Shown here: in pieces, positions 42,670-51,975 of the stretch
Numbering within the stretch: the first letter of the stretch is position 1
Layout: every line of letters starts with the position of its first letter
Source: JAXGTO01 sp040774885
GTDB lineage: Bacteria; Actinomycetota; Coriobacteriia; Coriobacteriales; Eggerthellaceae
Assembly (NCBI GenBank): GCA_040774885.1
Contig: JAXGTO010000001.1
Coordinates: 62,001-126,000, forward strand
Length of the DNA stretch: 64,000 nt
Direction of reading: 5' to 3'
Notes under the pieces: model-generated
Told to the model about the DNA's origin: nothing
The model's input: only the letters and a program-made list of their open reading frames with translations
The model's database searches: none
Made by a program: the position numbers and the translations under genes

Positions 42670-44220
42670 ATGGGCGGCGCTATAGCCAAAGGATACCGAA
42701 CGGTTGCCGATGCTTTTGATCGACACCCATTCTTGTGGTCGCTGGCGGTCATCTGCTTATGCTGGGCTCCGTGGTTCGTCATTTGCTGGCCTGGAACCAC
42801 CGATCCTTTTGATACGCTCGATCAGCTTCTGCAGTTCTACAACGTCTCTGGCGGCTATTCACCTGAAGGCATCGATCTCATCGACCCGAATGTGCTGCTG
42901 AACAACCATCATCCCGTGTTGCATACGCTGCTTTTGGGGTCATTCGTCACTGTGGGCAGTTGGCTGGGTTCGCAGAGCTGGGGACTGTTCTGCTTCGTGC
43001 TTCTGCAGGGCGGGCTGTTCGCCTGTTCGTTGGCTGCTGCTGTATCGCAGCTGCGGCGGATGTCCTTGCCGGCCGGATGGTGCTTTGCTGCGGTGGCCGT
43101 GTTCGCGATTGCCCCCGTGTTTCCCGGGTGGGCCATCAATGCCACTAAAGATGTGATGTTCAGCGCGTTCTTCGTATTCTTCGTCATTTTGCTGGTTCGC
43201 ATCGTGACGGGTTGCTTCAAACTCGACGGCAAAGGCATCGCCTGCTATGTGGCAGTTGCTGCAGGGCTTTGCTTGAGCCGCAACAATGGAGCCATCGTGC
43301 TTGCCGTGACCATTCCGTTTCTGTTCATGGTGCGCAAAAGCCCCGTTGCTCGCAAAGCCGCCCTTTGCAGCATCGGCGTAGTGGCCGCCTATGCGGTCTT
43401 CGTGTCGGTCATCTTGCCATCTGCGGGCGTTTCGGGCGGCAATGTGCGCGAGATGCTCAGCCGGCCCATCCAATCGGTTGCTGCCTTGGCCGCGAGCGAT
43501 CCCGATGCCCAATCGGTCGATGCCGATGATGTGTCGGCCGTCGAAGCGGTGTTCGATGTTGATTGGCGTGAAATCGGCGGGCTGTACAATCCCGACAACG
43601 CCGATCCGGTAAAGGGGGAATTTTCGAATTCGGTTACAAACGAAGAGTTGATCTCGTTCTTAGGTGCTTGGGTGCACATGGGTTTCCAGCATCCTCTTTC
43701 TTACATCAAGGCGTTTGTGCATCAAACCGACGGCTATTGGATTCCCGGCACCACCGGTTCGACTGTATGGACGCGGGTGGAATGCTGGGGTCTGACGGCA
43801 GATGAAGGGATAGAAGACCAGTATCTCGATGCAGGCATCGTTTTCGAACAGATTCCCGCTTTCGAAAACGCTCGGAGCGGATTGGTTTCTTGGTACAAGG
43901 CGTTCACGGATTCACCGTTCGGCCTTATAACCGATGCTGCCGTCTGTTTTTGGGCGGGCATCGCCTGTTTGATTTTGCTCCATTTCAAGCATGCTGCGCG
44001 GCGAACGGTGGTGCCTTTTGTTCCCTTTTTGACCTTATTCTGCGTCTGCCTTTTGTCTCCGCTCAACGGGGGAGTACGCTACGCTCTGCCCTATATTGCC
44101 GCCATGCCGTTGTTGTGCGGATTCGCTGTGTGCTCCGTCAGGCGCTCCTGCGTAGAATCGCTGAAGGAACGTAAAGCGTCCGTGGCACTCGGTCATAATG
44201 GGGAAAACGCAATCGGCTAG
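42670..44220 (+). CDS. Multispan membrane protein (DUF6020-like, GT-C-type layout)
   Basis: The 516-residue protein has about 11-12 hydrophobic helices. Between helices 1 and 2 it has PGTTDPFDTLDQLLQFYN and LNNHHPVLHTLL, an acidic-plus-His loop like that of lipid-linked-sugar (GT-C) transferases. A large loop around residues 270-380 faces outside. The best match by pattern is DUF6020. A role as extracytoplasmic glycosyltransferase or polymerase is inferred. Start at ATG 42670 (gagagagg upstream). It lies just downstream of tRNA-Glu and 10 nt before gtrA. Confidence 0.7.
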   Translation: MGGAIAKGYRTVADAFDRHPFLWSLAVICLCWAPWFVICWPGTTDPFDTLDQLLQFYNVSGGYSPEGIDLIDPNVLLNNHHPVLHTLLLGSFVTVGSWLGSQSWGLFCFVLLQGGLFACSLAAAVSQLRRMSLPAGWCFAAVAVFAIAPVFPGWAINATKDVMFSAFFVFFVILLVRIVTGCFKLDGKGIACYVAVAAGLCLSRNNGAIVLAVTIPFLFMVRKSPVARKAALCSIGVVAAYAVFVSVILPSAGVSGGNVREMLSRPIQSVAALAASDPDAQSVDADDVSAVEAVFDVDWREIGGLYNPDNADPVKGEFSNSVTNEELISFLGAWVHMGFQHPLSYIKAFVHQTDGYWIPGTTGSTVWTRVECWGLTADEGIEDQYLDAGIVFEQIPAFENARSGLVSWYKAFTDSPFGLITDAAVCFWAGIACLILLHFKHAARRTVVPFVPFLTLFCVCLLSPLNGGVRYALPYIAAMPLLCGFAVCSVRRSCVESLKERKASVALGHNGENAIG

Positions 44221-44230
44221 GAAAGGCAGC

Positions 44231-44659
44231 ATGAAAAAGCTCATCGCACAATTCATGAAGTTCGGCGTGGTGGGCGTCATTGCCTTCATCATCGACTATG
44301 GCTTGCTCATGGTCCTTTCGCAGGCATTCGGCATGGATCCGGTCATCGCGGCCGGCATTTCCTTTACCGTGTCGGTCATCTTCAATTATGTGGCTTCGAT
44401 GCGCTACGTGTTCACGCATCGCGAAGACATGTCCAAGCGCCGTGAATTCGTCATCTTCGTGGTCTTGTCGGCCATCGGACTGGGTATCAACGAAGTCATT
44501 ATCTGGGCCGGTGTTCAGGCATGGGGCGATGGCGCATTGGCTGTAACCGTTACCAAGCTCATTGCCACCGTGGTGGTCATGGTATGGAACTTCGTTACCC
44601 GTAAAAAGTTTCTGGATGCCGGCGATGCGTCCGATTCCGAAGATACGGCGGGTGAATAG
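44231..44659 (+). CDS. GtrA-family membrane protein
   Basis: The 142-residue protein has four hydrophobic helices and the GtrA opening FMKFGVVGVIAFIIDYGLL, the motif FNYVASMRYVF near residue 55, and WNFVTRKKFL at the end. GtrA proteins are thought to flip undecaprenyl-phosphate-linked sugars and normally partner with a GtrB-like GT2 and a GT-C enzyme. The GT2 at 12.7 kb and the multispan protein directly upstream would complete such a set. gaaagg precedes the ATG. Confidence 0.9.
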   Translation: MKKLIAQFMKFGVVGVIAFIIDYGLLMVLSQAFGMDPVIAAGISFTVSVIFNYVASMRYVFTHREDMSKRREFVIFVVLSAIGLGINEVIIWAGVQAWGDGALAVTVTKLIATVVVMVWNFVTRKKFLDAGDASDSEDTAGE

Positions 44660-44753
44660 GGTCTCATGCTGGTGCTTTCAGCAACATACGTTTCAATGAA
44701 CTCGAGCCACCTTGGTTACGTCCAGGATCCCCTGCAAGAGAAAGCTGTGCATC

Positions 44754-46643
44754 ATGGTTGATTTCAGATTGGCGAACATCCTGCTTCATGTGGACGATTA
44801 TCTGGCGCAGTGTCCAGAGGTCTTGTTCCGCAACGGCGGCCCGGTTGATTATCGGAAAGAGGATGATTCCCTGGCGTTCAGCGGGCGCATCGACTTCATG
44901 ACGTATTTCAATGCCGTCAGCTGCTGCAAATGGATGCAGTATGCCGATGTCGACAACATCTGCCTGCATCTGGAGCTTGCCGGCGATGCCTGCATCGTGC
45001 AGATGACCGGTATCCCCCAGGATGCCGTGAATGAAAAAGATGCACCGGATATCGCTGCGGGCAATGATTCATCTGCCGTCAAACGTCCGGTGGTGGCGTT
45101 GCCCGTGGGTCAGCCCCAAAGGTTTTCCGGTGCGCAGGATTTCACGGTCATGGAAGTACCTCTGTCTGCCAAAAACCTGGTGTTGGGCGGTTTTACGCTC
45201 GATAGCGAAGGTGCCACCGAAGTGCGCGCAGCCTATTGGTACGCCCCAGTCGAAGAAGATCGCATCCGTCCCATAAAACTGGCCCTTTCGACCACCACTT
45301 TCAAAAAGGAAGAGTACATCGTTCCCAATATCCAAGCGGTGAAAGACCGTGTCGTGGCAAGTGGCGAGCGCATCGCCGACAACTTCCATATGTTCGTGGT
45401 CGATAACGGGCGTACGCTTGATGCCGCAGCGCTTTCAGACGACGGCGTTACCGTCATCCCCAATGCCAACACCGGCGGTGCCGGTGGGTTCGCCCGTGGC
45501 ATGATAGAGGCGCTCGACAGTGATTTCGGATTCACGCATGTGCTGTTGATGGACGATGATGTGCGTGTGAGCCCCGAGAGCTTCAAGCGCACCTTCAATC
45601 TGCTCAGCCTTGCCAACGACCGTTATGCCGATGCATTCATCAACGGCGCCATGCTGCAGCTTGAGCGTCCGAATATGCAGTTCGAAGACGTGAGCATCGT
45701 GCGTCCCGATGGCGCTTACGAGCGTTTGAAGGGAAACCTTTACATCGACCAACTGGCCGATTCTGCCGTCAACGAAACCATCGATGTGGAACAGCCGCAG
45801 GCTTATGGCGCTTGGTGGTTCTCCTGCATTCCCCTTTCTGCCGTACGCGCTCATGGGTTGCCGTTGCCGTTGTTCGTACGTTGCGACGACGTGGAATTCG
45901 GCATGCGTTGCGAACCCGTATACATGACCATGAATGGCATCTGCGTATGGCACGAGGGCTTCGGTGACCGTTTCCGTGCCTCGGTGGATTGCTATCAATA
46001 TATGCGAAACTATCTGATTATGGTCGCGTGCGATGGCAAGAGCGATGACAAGCTGTTTATGCTGCGCGCTGAGCGCCATCTGCGCATGCATTTGCGTACC
46101 ATGGCGTATGAAACCGCAGAGCTGCTCGTGTCGGGTTTCGAGGACTATCTGAAAGGCCCGGAGTTCTTGATGAATTCCAGCGGGGAAGAAATCATGAAAG
46201 CCAATGGCGCAGCCAACGAGAAGTTGGTCCCCTTGGCCGATTTGGCTGATCAGCTGCCGGAAGGTTTCGTTCCCGATCCTCATATTCTTGATGAGCACGC
46301 TTCCGTTGGGTTGCCCCTCAAGTTGTGGCGTACGATGCCCTACGATCGCCACTTCCTGCCCGATGCGTTGCTTCGTGATGAACCGGGAACCGTTTTCTAC
46401 GGAGGCAGCGGTCCTACCGCGGCCGAACAGGTGGCAACGCGCACGCTGGTTGCGTGCGATCGCTCGGGCAATGCCCATATTCGCACTATGGACCGTGTGC
46501 GCTATGCGCGCATCCATGGTCGCTGGCGAACTGCGATGGTCGATTACCGAGAGCATAAAGATCAGCTGGCACAGGAATACCGTGATGCTATGCCGCAGAT
46601 GACCAGTGAGGACTTCTGGAAGAAGTTTCTGGGCATCGAATAA
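44754..46643 (+). CDS. GlfT2-like galactofuranosyltransferase
   Basis: The 629-residue protein matches the length and build of mycobacterial GlfT2 (637 residues). It has an N-terminal beta-rich domain to about residue 170, a GT-A core with FHMFVVDNGRTLD, IPNANTGGAGGFARGM and VLLMDDDVRVSPE (DDD metal motif), then AWWFSCIPLSAVRAHGLPLPLFVRCDDVEFGMRC and a C-terminal helical part including WHEGF. GlfT2 polymerises alternating beta-1,5/1,6 galactofuranose from UDP-Galf. Together with Glf this predicts a galactan. ATG 44754 is chosen, but no strong ribosome-binding site is seen; earlier non-ATG starts are possible. Confidence 0.88.
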   Translation: MVDFRLANILLHVDDYLAQCPEVLFRNGGPVDYRKEDDSLAFSGRIDFMTYFNAVSCCKWMQYADVDNICLHLELAGDACIVQMTGIPQDAVNEKDAPDIAAGNDSSAVKRPVVALPVGQPQRFSGAQDFTVMEVPLSAKNLVLGGFTLDSEGATEVRAAYWYAPVEEDRIRPIKLALSTTTFKKEEYIVPNIQAVKDRVVASGERIADNFHMFVVDNGRTLDAAALSDDGVTVIPNANTGGAGGFARGMIEALDSDFGFTHVLLMDDDVRVSPESFKRTFNLLSLANDRYADAFINGAMLQLERPNMQFEDVSIVRPDGAYERLKGNLYIDQLADSAVNETIDVEQPQAYGAWWFSCIPLSAVRAHGLPLPLFVRCDDVEFGMRCEPVYMTMNGICVWHEGFGDRFRASVDCYQYMRNYLIMVACDGKSDDKLFMLRAERHLRMHLRTMAYETAELLVSGFEDYLKGPEFLMNSSGEEIMKANGAANEKLVPLADLADQLPEGFVPDPHILDEHASVGLPLKLWRTMPYDRHFLPDALLRDEPGTVFYGGSGPTAAEQVATRTLVACDRSGNAHIRTMDRVRYARIHGRWRTAMVDYREHKDQLAQEYRDAMPQMTSEDFWKKFLGIE

Positions 46644-46732
46644 GCGGGTACTCACTTAGCTTCTTCTGCAGTCGCCCATTTTGTCGGATCAAGATGCACC
46701 GGCGATGCTGCGCCGAGGTAGAGCCAGGTGCG

Positions 46733-47863
46733 TTATTCCCCTGTGCGCTTATCTTTGTTCTGAAGATGGGTGCGCGTCATGTACAAGGTATTGCCGATGC
46801 CCGTGTTCACCAGGTTGTAGAGTGCTTGTTTCACGAGATTCGCCGCGTATGGCGCAGAAGACAGCGTGGGCGTTGGCTCTCCGCGCAGGGTGAAGAACAG
46901 TTCCTTCATATTCGTCGGTACTTTGGGATCGTCGATGACCAGATGGGCATCCATGCGCTTGAACATTCGAGTTGCGGCTTGTTTCAGGTCGTTGTCTTCC
47001 AGTCCGGTGTGTTCCAGTATGTCGCCTAGATAAGTGAATCCGCGCTCGCAATGGGCCCTTCTGATGCTGTCGGAGGTCACATTGAGATGGTCGAGCACAT
47101 CTTGCATGTCGTTCCAGCGTTCAAGCGGCAACAGCGAACTGCGTTGAGCAAACGCAGCGGCTTTTTCGGGGGTATCTTCCCGATAGCAATAATAGGCACG
47201 TTCCAGGTAGGCGATCCCAGCAGCCTGAAAGAGGGTTTCGTACAAAAAAGGATTGTCGGCCCAGCCAGCACCGGGGAATTCCCGAAAACGAATCTTCTTG
47301 GTTTGCAGAAAGCTTTTACGGTACAGGGCGCTCCAGATGGAGGGGTGATGGCAGATAAGATGCACCACGCCCGGGTCTTCCATAGTGAAAGGTTGATTTG
47401 CCGGCTTGATGCGCTTGTTGAAGCTGCAGTTCATGATGCGCTGCTGCGGCGTGTCCGGCCGCCATACGCGAAGGTAGGGGGTCTTGATGATGTCGATGCC
47501 GGCAGCTGGCGCTCCCAAGCTCTTTGCATAGGCGATCATATCGGCGAACATTCCCGGCTCGATCCAGTCGTCAGGCTCCACGATGGAAATCCAGGAGCCG
47601 CGCGCCACATCGATTCCGCGGTTGCAGGTGGCTCCGTATCCTTCGTTTGCCTTGTCGACTATTATGATGCGACCGTCGTTCGAAGCGTGCTTTTGCAGTA
47701 CGGCCAAGCTGTCGTCGGTGCTGCCGTCGTTCAGGCAGATTATCTCGATATCGTGCAGGGTTTGATTCTGAATGCTGTCCAGCGCTTGGTCCAGATAGGG
47801 CAGCGCGTTCATTACCGGTACGATCACCGAAATCAAGGGCGTTGGCATAGCGGAAGCGCCCAT
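46733..47863 (-). CDS. GT2 glycosyltransferase
   Basis: The 376-residue protein has a GT2 domain (ISVIVPVMNALPYL, IICLNDGSTDDS, SIVEPDDWIEPGM) followed by a long helical part. A segment HHPSIWSALYRKSFL...IRFREFPGAGWAD near residue 180 is also found in the partial GT2 gene at the right edge. Start ATG 47863 follows the ABC ATPase stop with a 0-nt gap; ATG 47848 is an alternative. It is the last gene of the minus-strand block and converges on the GlfT2-like gene. Confidence 0.88.
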   Translation of the reverse strand: MGASAMPTPLISVIVPVMNALPYLDQALDSIQNQTLHDIEIICLNDGSTDDSLAVLQKHASNDGRIIIVDKANEGYGATCNRGIDVARGSWISIVEPDDWIEPGMFADMIAYAKSLGAPAAGIDIIKTPYLRVWRPDTPQQRIMNCSFNKRIKPANQPFTMEDPGVVHLICHHPSIWSALYRKSFLQTKKIRFREFPGAGWADNPFLYETLFQAAGIAYLERAYYCYREDTPEKAAAFAQRSSLLPLERWNDMQDVLDHLNVTSDSIRRAHCERGFTYLGDILEHTGLEDNDLKQAATRMFKRMDAHLVIDDPKVPTNMKELFFTLRGEPTPTLSSAPYAANLVKQALYNLVNTGIGNTLYMTRTHLQNKDKRTGE

Positions 47864-48616
47864 TTATTCGGCAGCCTGCGTATCCAGTGCCCGATAGGCG
47901 TCGGCTACTTCGTGCACGTCACCGGTCATGCGCATGTGGCCATGGTCAAGCCACAGAGCCTTGTTGCATACGCGCTCGACCTGGTCGATGCTGTGGCTTA
48001 CGAACAGCAGCGTGGTGCCGTGGTCGTGCACCAGTTCGTGGATGCGCTTCTCGCACTTTTCTTGGAATAAGAAGTCGCCTACGCTCAGCGCTTCGTCCAC
48101 TACCAGGATATCCGGCGTGGTGGCGGTTGCGATGGCGAAGGCGATACGCGCAACCATGCCGCTCGAATAGTTCTTAAGCGGCATGTCGATGAAGTCGCGC
48201 ACTTCGGCGAATTCGACGATTTCATCGAAATGTTCTTGCACGAATTGCTTGCTGTAGCCCAGCAAAGCGCCATTGAGGTAGGTGTTCTCACGCGCGGTGA
48301 GGTCCATGTCGAAGCCGGCGCCGAGTTCGATAAGCGGAGCGATGGTGCCTTCGGCTTCGCATACGCCTTCTGTGGGTTCCAAAACGCCCGAGATGATCTT
48401 GAGCAGCGTTGACTTGCCGCTGCCGTTGACTCCTACGAAGCCCCATTGCTCTCCGGGCTGTATGTCCAGGCAGATGTCATCGAGCGCTACGAATTCGCGG
48501 TAGAACAGCTCGTGCTTCATCACCTTGATGAAGTACTCTTTCAAGTTGGTCAACTGCTCGTTGGCTATGTTGAAGGACATCTTCACATGGTCGATATGTA
48601 TGATGGGTTCGCTCAT
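47864..48616 (-). CDS. Second polysaccharide exporter ATPase (Wzt-like, short form)
   Basis: The 250-residue ATPase has Walker A GVNGSGKST, signature YSSGMVARI, Walker B ILVVDEALSVGD and switch FVSHSIDQV. As in the first pair the Wzt-type E-A-L-S-V-G-D string is present and the C-terminal glycan-binding domain is missing. The start MSEPIIHIDHVKMSF is the natural one; an earlier in-frame ATG at 48703 lies within the permease gene. It follows the permease by 28 nt on the minus strand. Confidence 0.93.
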   Translation of the reverse strand: MSEPIIHIDHVKMSFNIANEQLTNLKEYFIKVMKHELFYREFVALDDICLDIQPGEQWGFVGVNGSGKSTLLKIISGVLEPTEGVCEAEGTIAPLIELGAGFDMDLTARENTYLNGALLGYSKQFVQEHFDEIVEFAEVRDFIDMPLKNYSSGMVARIAFAIATATTPDILVVDEALSVGDFLFQEKCEKRIHELVHDHGTTLLFVSHSIDQVERVCNKALWLDHGHMRMTGDVHEVADAYRALDTQAAE

Positions 48617-48644
48617 ATCCGGCTTTCGTGTCAACTGCGCGTTT

Positions 48645-49457
48645 TTACACGTACAGGATGAATTTCTTTTCGGTCTTGCGGAACACCAGCAAGCCCACGA
48701 CAAAGGTGATCAGCGCCATGGCCAGGCAGATGAGGTTCTCCATGCCGCCCGGATTGGTATGGTACATGGTGATGTCACGGAAGTAAGTGACGTAGTGATA
48801 CATCGGGTTGAACATCATGAGCTGCTGCATCCAATCGGGAAGCAGGTCCATGGGGTAGAACAGCGGAGTGGCGTAGGTCCATGCCGCGATGACGACGCTC
48901 CACAGATGGCAGACGTCACGGAAGAACACGGCCAGCGCCGAAAGCAACAAACCGAGACCCGTGCAGAACAGCAGCATGTATACCAGAAGCGCGGGCAAGA
49001 AGATGATGTTGATGTCGGGGAATACCTGGAACCATATCATCACCAGCACAACCGCTATCAGCGATATAGCGAAGTTGACCAGTTGGAACAATACCTGTTC
49101 CAACGGGAAGATGGTCTTTTCGATACGCACCTTCTTGATAAGGCTCGATGCATTGATGATGGATGTCATGGCTCCGTTGGTGGAGTCTTGCATGAGTGTG
49201 AACAGCGTTTGGCCCAAAATCAAGTACAAGGGAAAGTGTTCGATGTTGAAGCGGAACATGTAGCTGAACACGGCTGCCAGCACGCACATCATAAGCAGCG
49301 GGTTGAGCACGCTCCACAGCACACCCAAAATGCTGCGGCGATATTTCAGTTTGAAATCGCGCGATACCAGTTCGAACAGCACGAATTTGCCATGCTGGAA
49401 ATCGCGCTTGCGTTTGATGCGCGCTTTTTCTTTCTTGGAAAGTGCGGTTTGTTCCAT
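48645..49457 (-). CDS. Second polysaccharide exporter permease (Wzm-like)
   Basis: The 270-residue ABC-2 permease has six hydrophobic segments. The N-terminus FELVSRDFKLKYRRSILGVLWSVLNPL is typical of Wzm and galactan exporters, and MYHYVTYFRDITMY lies before the last spans. With the ATPase it should export a lipid-linked polysaccharide; its closeness to galE and the GlfT2-like gene makes a galactan the likely cargo, which is inference. ATG 49457 is preferred on length; ATG 49502 is also in frame and neither has a strong ribosome-binding site. Confidence 0.9.
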   Translation of the reverse strand: MEQTALSKKEKARIKRKRDFQHGKFVLFELVSRDFKLKYRRSILGVLWSVLNPLLMMCVLAAVFSYMFRFNIEHFPLYLILGQTLFTLMQDSTNGAMTSIINASSLIKKVRIEKTIFPLEQVLFQLVNFAISLIAVVLVMIWFQVFPDINIIFLPALLVYMLLFCTGLGLLLSALAVFFRDVCHLWSVVIAAWTYATPLFYPMDLLPDWMQQLMMFNPMYHYVTYFRDITMYHTNPGGMENLICLAMALITFVVGLLVFRKTEKKFILYV

Positions 49458-49599
49458 GCCTGTGCTTTCAATAGGGTGCAGGGTTAAAACCATCTTGCCC
49501 ATTTTAGCGGTCTTGGATGAGACGCGGTACCCAAGCTACCTGTTTGTTTCTTGAAGATGAGGAAAGATGTTCAAGGCAGTTTGCCAGAGGAGAAGGTTG

Positions 49600-50727
49600 T
49601 CAGTTGCGCGCAAATCGGTCTTTCAAGGCGGTGGGCAGGCTGGTCAGAGCGCGTCCCACTCTGAAAGTGGTCGAATCCATCACTTGGGAACGGCCTTCTT
49701 CATGCGATGCGCGGCGCAAAGCTTCTTGAGCTTTCCGTTCGCACCTCCACAGTTCGAACACGCTTTTTGTCGGATCGTCGGCGGCGATGCTGCGAATCAA
49801 GTCGCAATAAACGGGATAGTCGAACATAGTTGCGGGCTGACCGGCCAATTCGAGCTGCTGCAGTCCATCGCCATGGAGCAATCGGAGCGTTTCATTGAAA
49901 GCATCCCAAGTGTGCAGGCCGTAAAGGTTGACCAGAACGCACAAGCTGGCCCAGTTCACGTATTCGCGTTGCATGCGGCCATACAGACCGTTGTCGTGCA
50001 GGAAAGCCAAGAACAGTCGGCAGGCCTCGATGAAATCGAACGGATGCGAATCAAGTGTCTGCGTGCTTGCGTTTTTACTGCCCACGCGATACAGGTAGAG
50101 TTCTTCATCGAGAAGCGCAATGGTTTTTGCCAGACAGAGCGCCTCGCAGGTGAAGGGCAGGTCTTCGGTGCGGTACAGCGCGGGGAAGCGCAGTTGGTTA
50201 TCTTCGATGAAGGCGCGGCGAAACAGCTTGTCCCAGGGCCAGTTGCGAAAGGTCTGCAACAGACCAGTTGCATTGGTTTCGCTGTTGAAGGTTTCCGGCC
50301 ACTTCGACCCGTCCCATCTGTCGGGGCTTGTGCGGTCTTTTCCTGTTGCGTCTTCCAGATGCCGTGCTTGGTAGATGACGATGTCGGCTTGCGTTTGCCG
50401 TGCTCGATCGATGGCGTGTTGCGCCAGCTGGGGACGAATGCGGTCGTCGGAATCGAAGAACAGCACGTATTTACCGCGTGCGGCATCGAGCCCCGTGTTG
50501 CGGGCTATTCCAGGGCCGGCATTTTCTTTGGATATCACGCGGATGCGGGAATCACGCTGCATCCATTGGTCCAAAACGCCGGTGGTGGTGTCCGTGGATC
50601 CGTCGTCGACGCAGATGACCTCGAAATCCTTGAAGGTCTGCGCGCGTACATCGCCCAGAAGATCGCCGATATGATCGGCTGCGTTATAAACGGGGATGAT
50701 GATCGATATGGCAGGTGAAGAAGCCAT
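49600..50727 (-). CDS. GT2 glycosyltransferase
   Basis: The 375-residue protein opens with ISIIIPVYNAADHI, VICVDDGSTDTT and LFFDSDDRIRP, all in GT2 order. A motif NWPWDKLFRRAFI and helical C-terminus follow. Start ATG 50727 has gagg 10 nt upstream. It lies 12 nt after galE in the same direction, suggesting that it uses a galactose-type donor, but specificity is not visible. Confidence 0.87.
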   Translation of the reverse strand: MASSPAISIIIPVYNAADHIGDLLGDVRAQTFKDFEVICVDDGSTDTTTGVLDQWMQRDSRIRVISKENAGPGIARNTGLDAARGKYVLFFDSDDRIRPQLAQHAIDRARQTQADIVIYQARHLEDATGKDRTSPDRWDGSKWPETFNSETNATGLLQTFRNWPWDKLFRRAFIEDNQLRFPALYRTEDLPFTCEALCLAKTIALLDEELYLYRVGSKNASTQTLDSHPFDFIEACRLFLAFLHDNGLYGRMQREYVNWASLCVLVNLYGLHTWDAFNETLRLLHGDGLQQLELAGQPATMFDYPVYCDLIRSIAADDPTKSVFELWRCERKAQEALRRASHEEGRSQVMDSTTFRVGRALTSLPTALKDRFARN

Positions 50728-50739
50728 AAGGGCCAAACC

Positions 50740-51867
50740 TCAGTCGCCGTAGCCGTCTGGATTGAGCGACTGCCAGCGCCAGCTATCTGCGCACATGCGG
50801 TCCAAGTCGTATTCGGCGGTCCAGCCCATTTCATCACGTGCCTTGTCGCAGGCTGCGTAGTTTTCTGCCACATCGCCCGGACGGCGGGGGTCGATTTGAT
50901 AGGGAATCTGCTTTCCGCAGGCTTTCCCGAACGCATGGATCACATCGAGCACGCTGCTGCCGGTTCCGGTGCCCAGGTTGAACACGGCCACGCCGCGGCG
51001 CACGCCATCGGGCGCAGGGGTTCCCATGATGCTGCCCGGGTCGTCCATTTTTCCCGTTCCCACGCGTCCGTCCAACCAGGCCAGCGCCTGTACGTGGCCG
51101 CGGCCCAGATCCACAACGTGGATGTAGTCGCGCACGCCGGTGCCGTCGGGGGTGGGATAGTCGTCGCCGTACACATGGACGCGTTCCAGCTTGCCCACGG
51201 CTACTTGCGCCACGTAGGGCAGCAGGTTGTTGGGGATGCCCGCCGGGTCTTCGCCGATGAGACCGCTTTCATGCGCGCCGATGGGGTTGAAGTAGCGCAG
51301 CAGCACCACGGACCATTCATCGTCGGCCTTGTAGAGGTCGGTCAAGATGCGCTCGATCATCACCTTTGTTTCGCCGTAGGGGTTGGTCGATGGCGCCATG
51401 GGGCATTTTTCGGTGATGGGCGTGAAGGCGGGCTCACCATATACGGTTGCGCTGCTCGAGAAGATGATGCGTTTGACGTTGTGGCTGCGCATAACATCGA
51501 GCAGCACCAACGTGCCCGCAACATTGTTCCAGTAGTATTCCAAAGGCTTGAAGGTGCTTTCGCCCACTGCTTTGAAGCCTGCAAAATGGATGCAGGCGTC
51601 GATTTGGTTTTCGGAAAAGACGCGCTCCAATCCATCTTTGTCCAGAATGCTGCATTCGTAGAATGACAGGTTCGAACCGGCATCTCCGGCTATGCGTCGG
51701 ATGCGATCAACCGATTTGAGGCTGGCGTTGCTGAGATCGTCGACGATGACCACCTTGTATCCGCGCGTCAGCAGTTCCACGCACGTATGGCTGCCGATGA
51801 ACCCGGCGCCGCCGGTTACCAAGATGGTAGCGGGGGAGTGCGTCCCCAGTTTGTCCGTATCGCTCAT
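50740..51867 (-). CDS. galE: UDP-glucose 4-epimerase
   Basis: The 375-residue SDR enzyme interconverts UDP-glucose and UDP-galactose. It has ILVTGGAGFIGSHTCVELL, the catalytic serine in IIFSSSATVYG, the YxxxK pair in NPYGETKVM, RYFNPIGAH and RRPGDVAENYA. It is about 35 residues longer than usual because of an insertion near residues 265-300 and a short N-terminal lead. Start ATG 51867 has aggggc upstream and lies 35 nt after an extended -10 promoter. It feeds Glf (25 kb) with UDP-galactopyranose. Confidence 0.95.
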   Translation of the reverse strand: MSDTDKLGTHSPATILVTGGAGFIGSHTCVELLTRGYKVVIVDDLSNASLKSVDRIRRIAGDAGSNLSFYECSILDKDGLERVFSENQIDACIHFAGFKAVGESTFKPLEYYWNNVAGTLVLLDVMRSHNVKRIIFSSSATVYGEPAFTPITEKCPMAPSTNPYGETKVMIERILTDLYKADDEWSVVLLRYFNPIGAHESGLIGEDPAGIPNNLLPYVAQVAVGKLERVHVYGDDYPTPDGTGVRDYIHVVDLGRGHVQALAWLDGRVGTGKMDDPGSIMGTPAPDGVRRGVAVFNLGTGTGSSVLDVIHAFGKACGKQIPYQIDPRRPGDVAENYAACDKARDEMGWTAEYDLDRMCADSWRWQSLNPDGYGD

Positions 51868-51902
51868 GTTGCCCCTGTCTATCGAATGCTCGAAGTGTCT
51901 AC

Positions 51903-51916
51903 AGCATACCAAATGC
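51903..51916 (-). promoter_or_regulatory. Extended -10 promoter of galE (gcatttggtatgct)
   Basis: On the minus strand TGG-TATGCT is an extended -10 box 35 nt before the galE ATG. The 14 bases gcatttggtatgct occur again, identical, upstream of the DUF2142 gene (53953-53966). Confidence 0.5.
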
Positions 51917-51975
51917 TGCACTGTCGAGTAGTTCGACCATGCAGGCTACATTTCCAGCAGGGAAGCTTTGTAGGG

